Below are positions 5,071 to 5,461 of a DNA stretch of 5,461 nt, piece by piece. A program made the translations under genes and the position numbers. The stretch spans positions 1 to 5,461 of the forward strand of contig JAHECE010000177.1 in the NCBI GenBank assembly GCA_024641895.1. The letters are read 5' to 3'. The DNA comes from Actinomycetales bacterium. Its GTDB lineage: Bacteria > Actinomycetota > Actinomycetes > Actinomycetales > JAHECE01. The notes beneath the pieces are model-generated. The model did no database searches. It saw only the letters and a program-made list of their open reading frames with translations, and had not been told where the DNA came from. How positions within the stretch are numbered: the stretch's first letter is position 1; the number at the start of each line of letters is the position of its first letter.

Positions 5071-5461
5071 ATGGCGACGACGCCCGCCTTCGAGGCTGCC
5101 GCGCTCCTGGCCTCGCCGGTGCGCCGGTCCCTGCTGGCGGCGCTTCGGCGCCGTGAGGACGAGAACCCGGCGGAGCCGGGCATGACGGCTGCCGAGCTCG
5201 CGCCGGGGATGCATCTGCACGTGACCACCGTCCGGTTCCACCTCGACCGACTCGTCGCGGCCGGCGTCCTTCGCACGGAGTTCCAGCCGCAGCCGACGGC
5301 GGGTCGCCCCCGCAAGGTGTACTCCGTGGCCGAGGAGAGCGGCGCGCGCGATGCCCGCCCGCTGCGCCGCCTTGCCGCGCTGCTCGCGGACGTCGTCGCG
5401 GCCTCGACGCGCGGCGAGGCGGTCACGCCGGTCGAGGCCGGACGTCGCTGGGCGCGCGAGC
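5071..5461 (+). CDS. Winged-helix transcriptional regulator, ArsR/SufR-like, 3'-truncated by the window edge
   Basis: The frame runs from ATG 5071 without a stop to the window end (130 residues visible). GGAAGGAG stands just before the ATG, with a four-base spacer. Residues about 8-85 form a winged helix-turn-helix: helix 1 ALLASPVRRSLLAAL (11-25), the turn-helix MTAAELAPGMHLHVTTVRFH (38-57) with the recognition helix near 50-62, and a basic wing GRPRKVYSV (78-86). The pattern L-H-V-T-T-V-R-F-H-L-D-x-L-x-A-A-G is typical of DNA-binding domains related to SufR and other ArsR-like regulators. Helical sequence ending in EAGRRWARE follows, as in that group. SufR relatives carry cysteines for an iron-sulfur cluster further along, but that part is cut off, so cluster binding cannot be judged. 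Divergent placement suggests that it controls the narK operon and itself, possibly through the dyads between them. Confidence 0.82.
   Translation, partial: MATTPAFEAAALLASPVRRSLLAALRRREDENPAEPGMTAAELAPGMHLHVTTVRFHLDRLVAAGVLRTEFQPQPTAGRPRKVYSVAEESGARDARPLRRLAALLADVVAASTRGEAVTPVEAGRRWARE

Overview
The window is very GC-rich DNA with actinobacterial-style codon use (strong G/C in third positions, GTG starts, long antisense shadow frames), most likely from a chromosome of a high-GC actinobacterium. It holds three complete or nearly complete coding regions of recognisable family, one regulator cut by the right edge, and an approximately 800-bp degraded zone between them.

Left part (1-1263, + strand): the 3' portion of a wax ester synthase/diacylglycerol acyltransferase (WS/DGAT, the family of mycobacterial Tgs enzymes), with its 5' end outside the window. 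Its stop codon overlaps the GTG start of what was a flavodoxin-type gene (about 1260-1396). That gene now has a one-base frameshift within its first dozen codons and loses recognisable sequence after about 45 residues.

Middle (about 1390-2074): no intact gene. It looks like the scar of one or more mobile elements. It contains the 3' half of a tRNA without its 5' half (about 1561-1596), three 11-bp-spaced copies of CGAACCA just after it (1633-1661), a short reverse-strand C-terminal ORF tail ending next to those repeats (stop at 1663), an IS3-type transposase C-terminal fragment (1758-1808, - strand), a 10-bp perfect inverted repeat, and a 9-bp tandem repeat close to the end of the nitrate transporter operon.

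Right part (2075-4857, - strand): two adjacent major-facilitator genes of the NarK/nitrate-nitrite porter family in one operon with a 26-bp gap. The upstream gene is NarK1-like (453 aa). The downstream gene is E. coli NarK/NarK2-like (464 aa). Both keep the two membrane arginines and the two glycine-rich nitrate signature motifs of the family. A 213-bp divergent intergenic region (4858-5070) follows, with several dyad-symmetric sequences around a TATATA -10 candidate. Then comes a divergently transcribed winged-helix regulator (5071 to the right edge) of the ArsR/SufR-like kind.

How the genes may fit together: nitrate import/nitrite export for anaerobic nitrate respiration or assimilation, with a divergent regulator as the obvious candidate controller. 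The WS/DGAT plus flavodoxin pair makes storage lipid in related organisms and, like narK2, is often associated with hypoxia/dormancy in mycobacteria. A shared hypoxia theme is therefore possible but is an inference. No nitrate reductase genes are in the window. I saw no clear evidence of a wholly new system; the most unusual part is the tRNA/repeat/IS scar and the cluster of dyads in the narK promoter.
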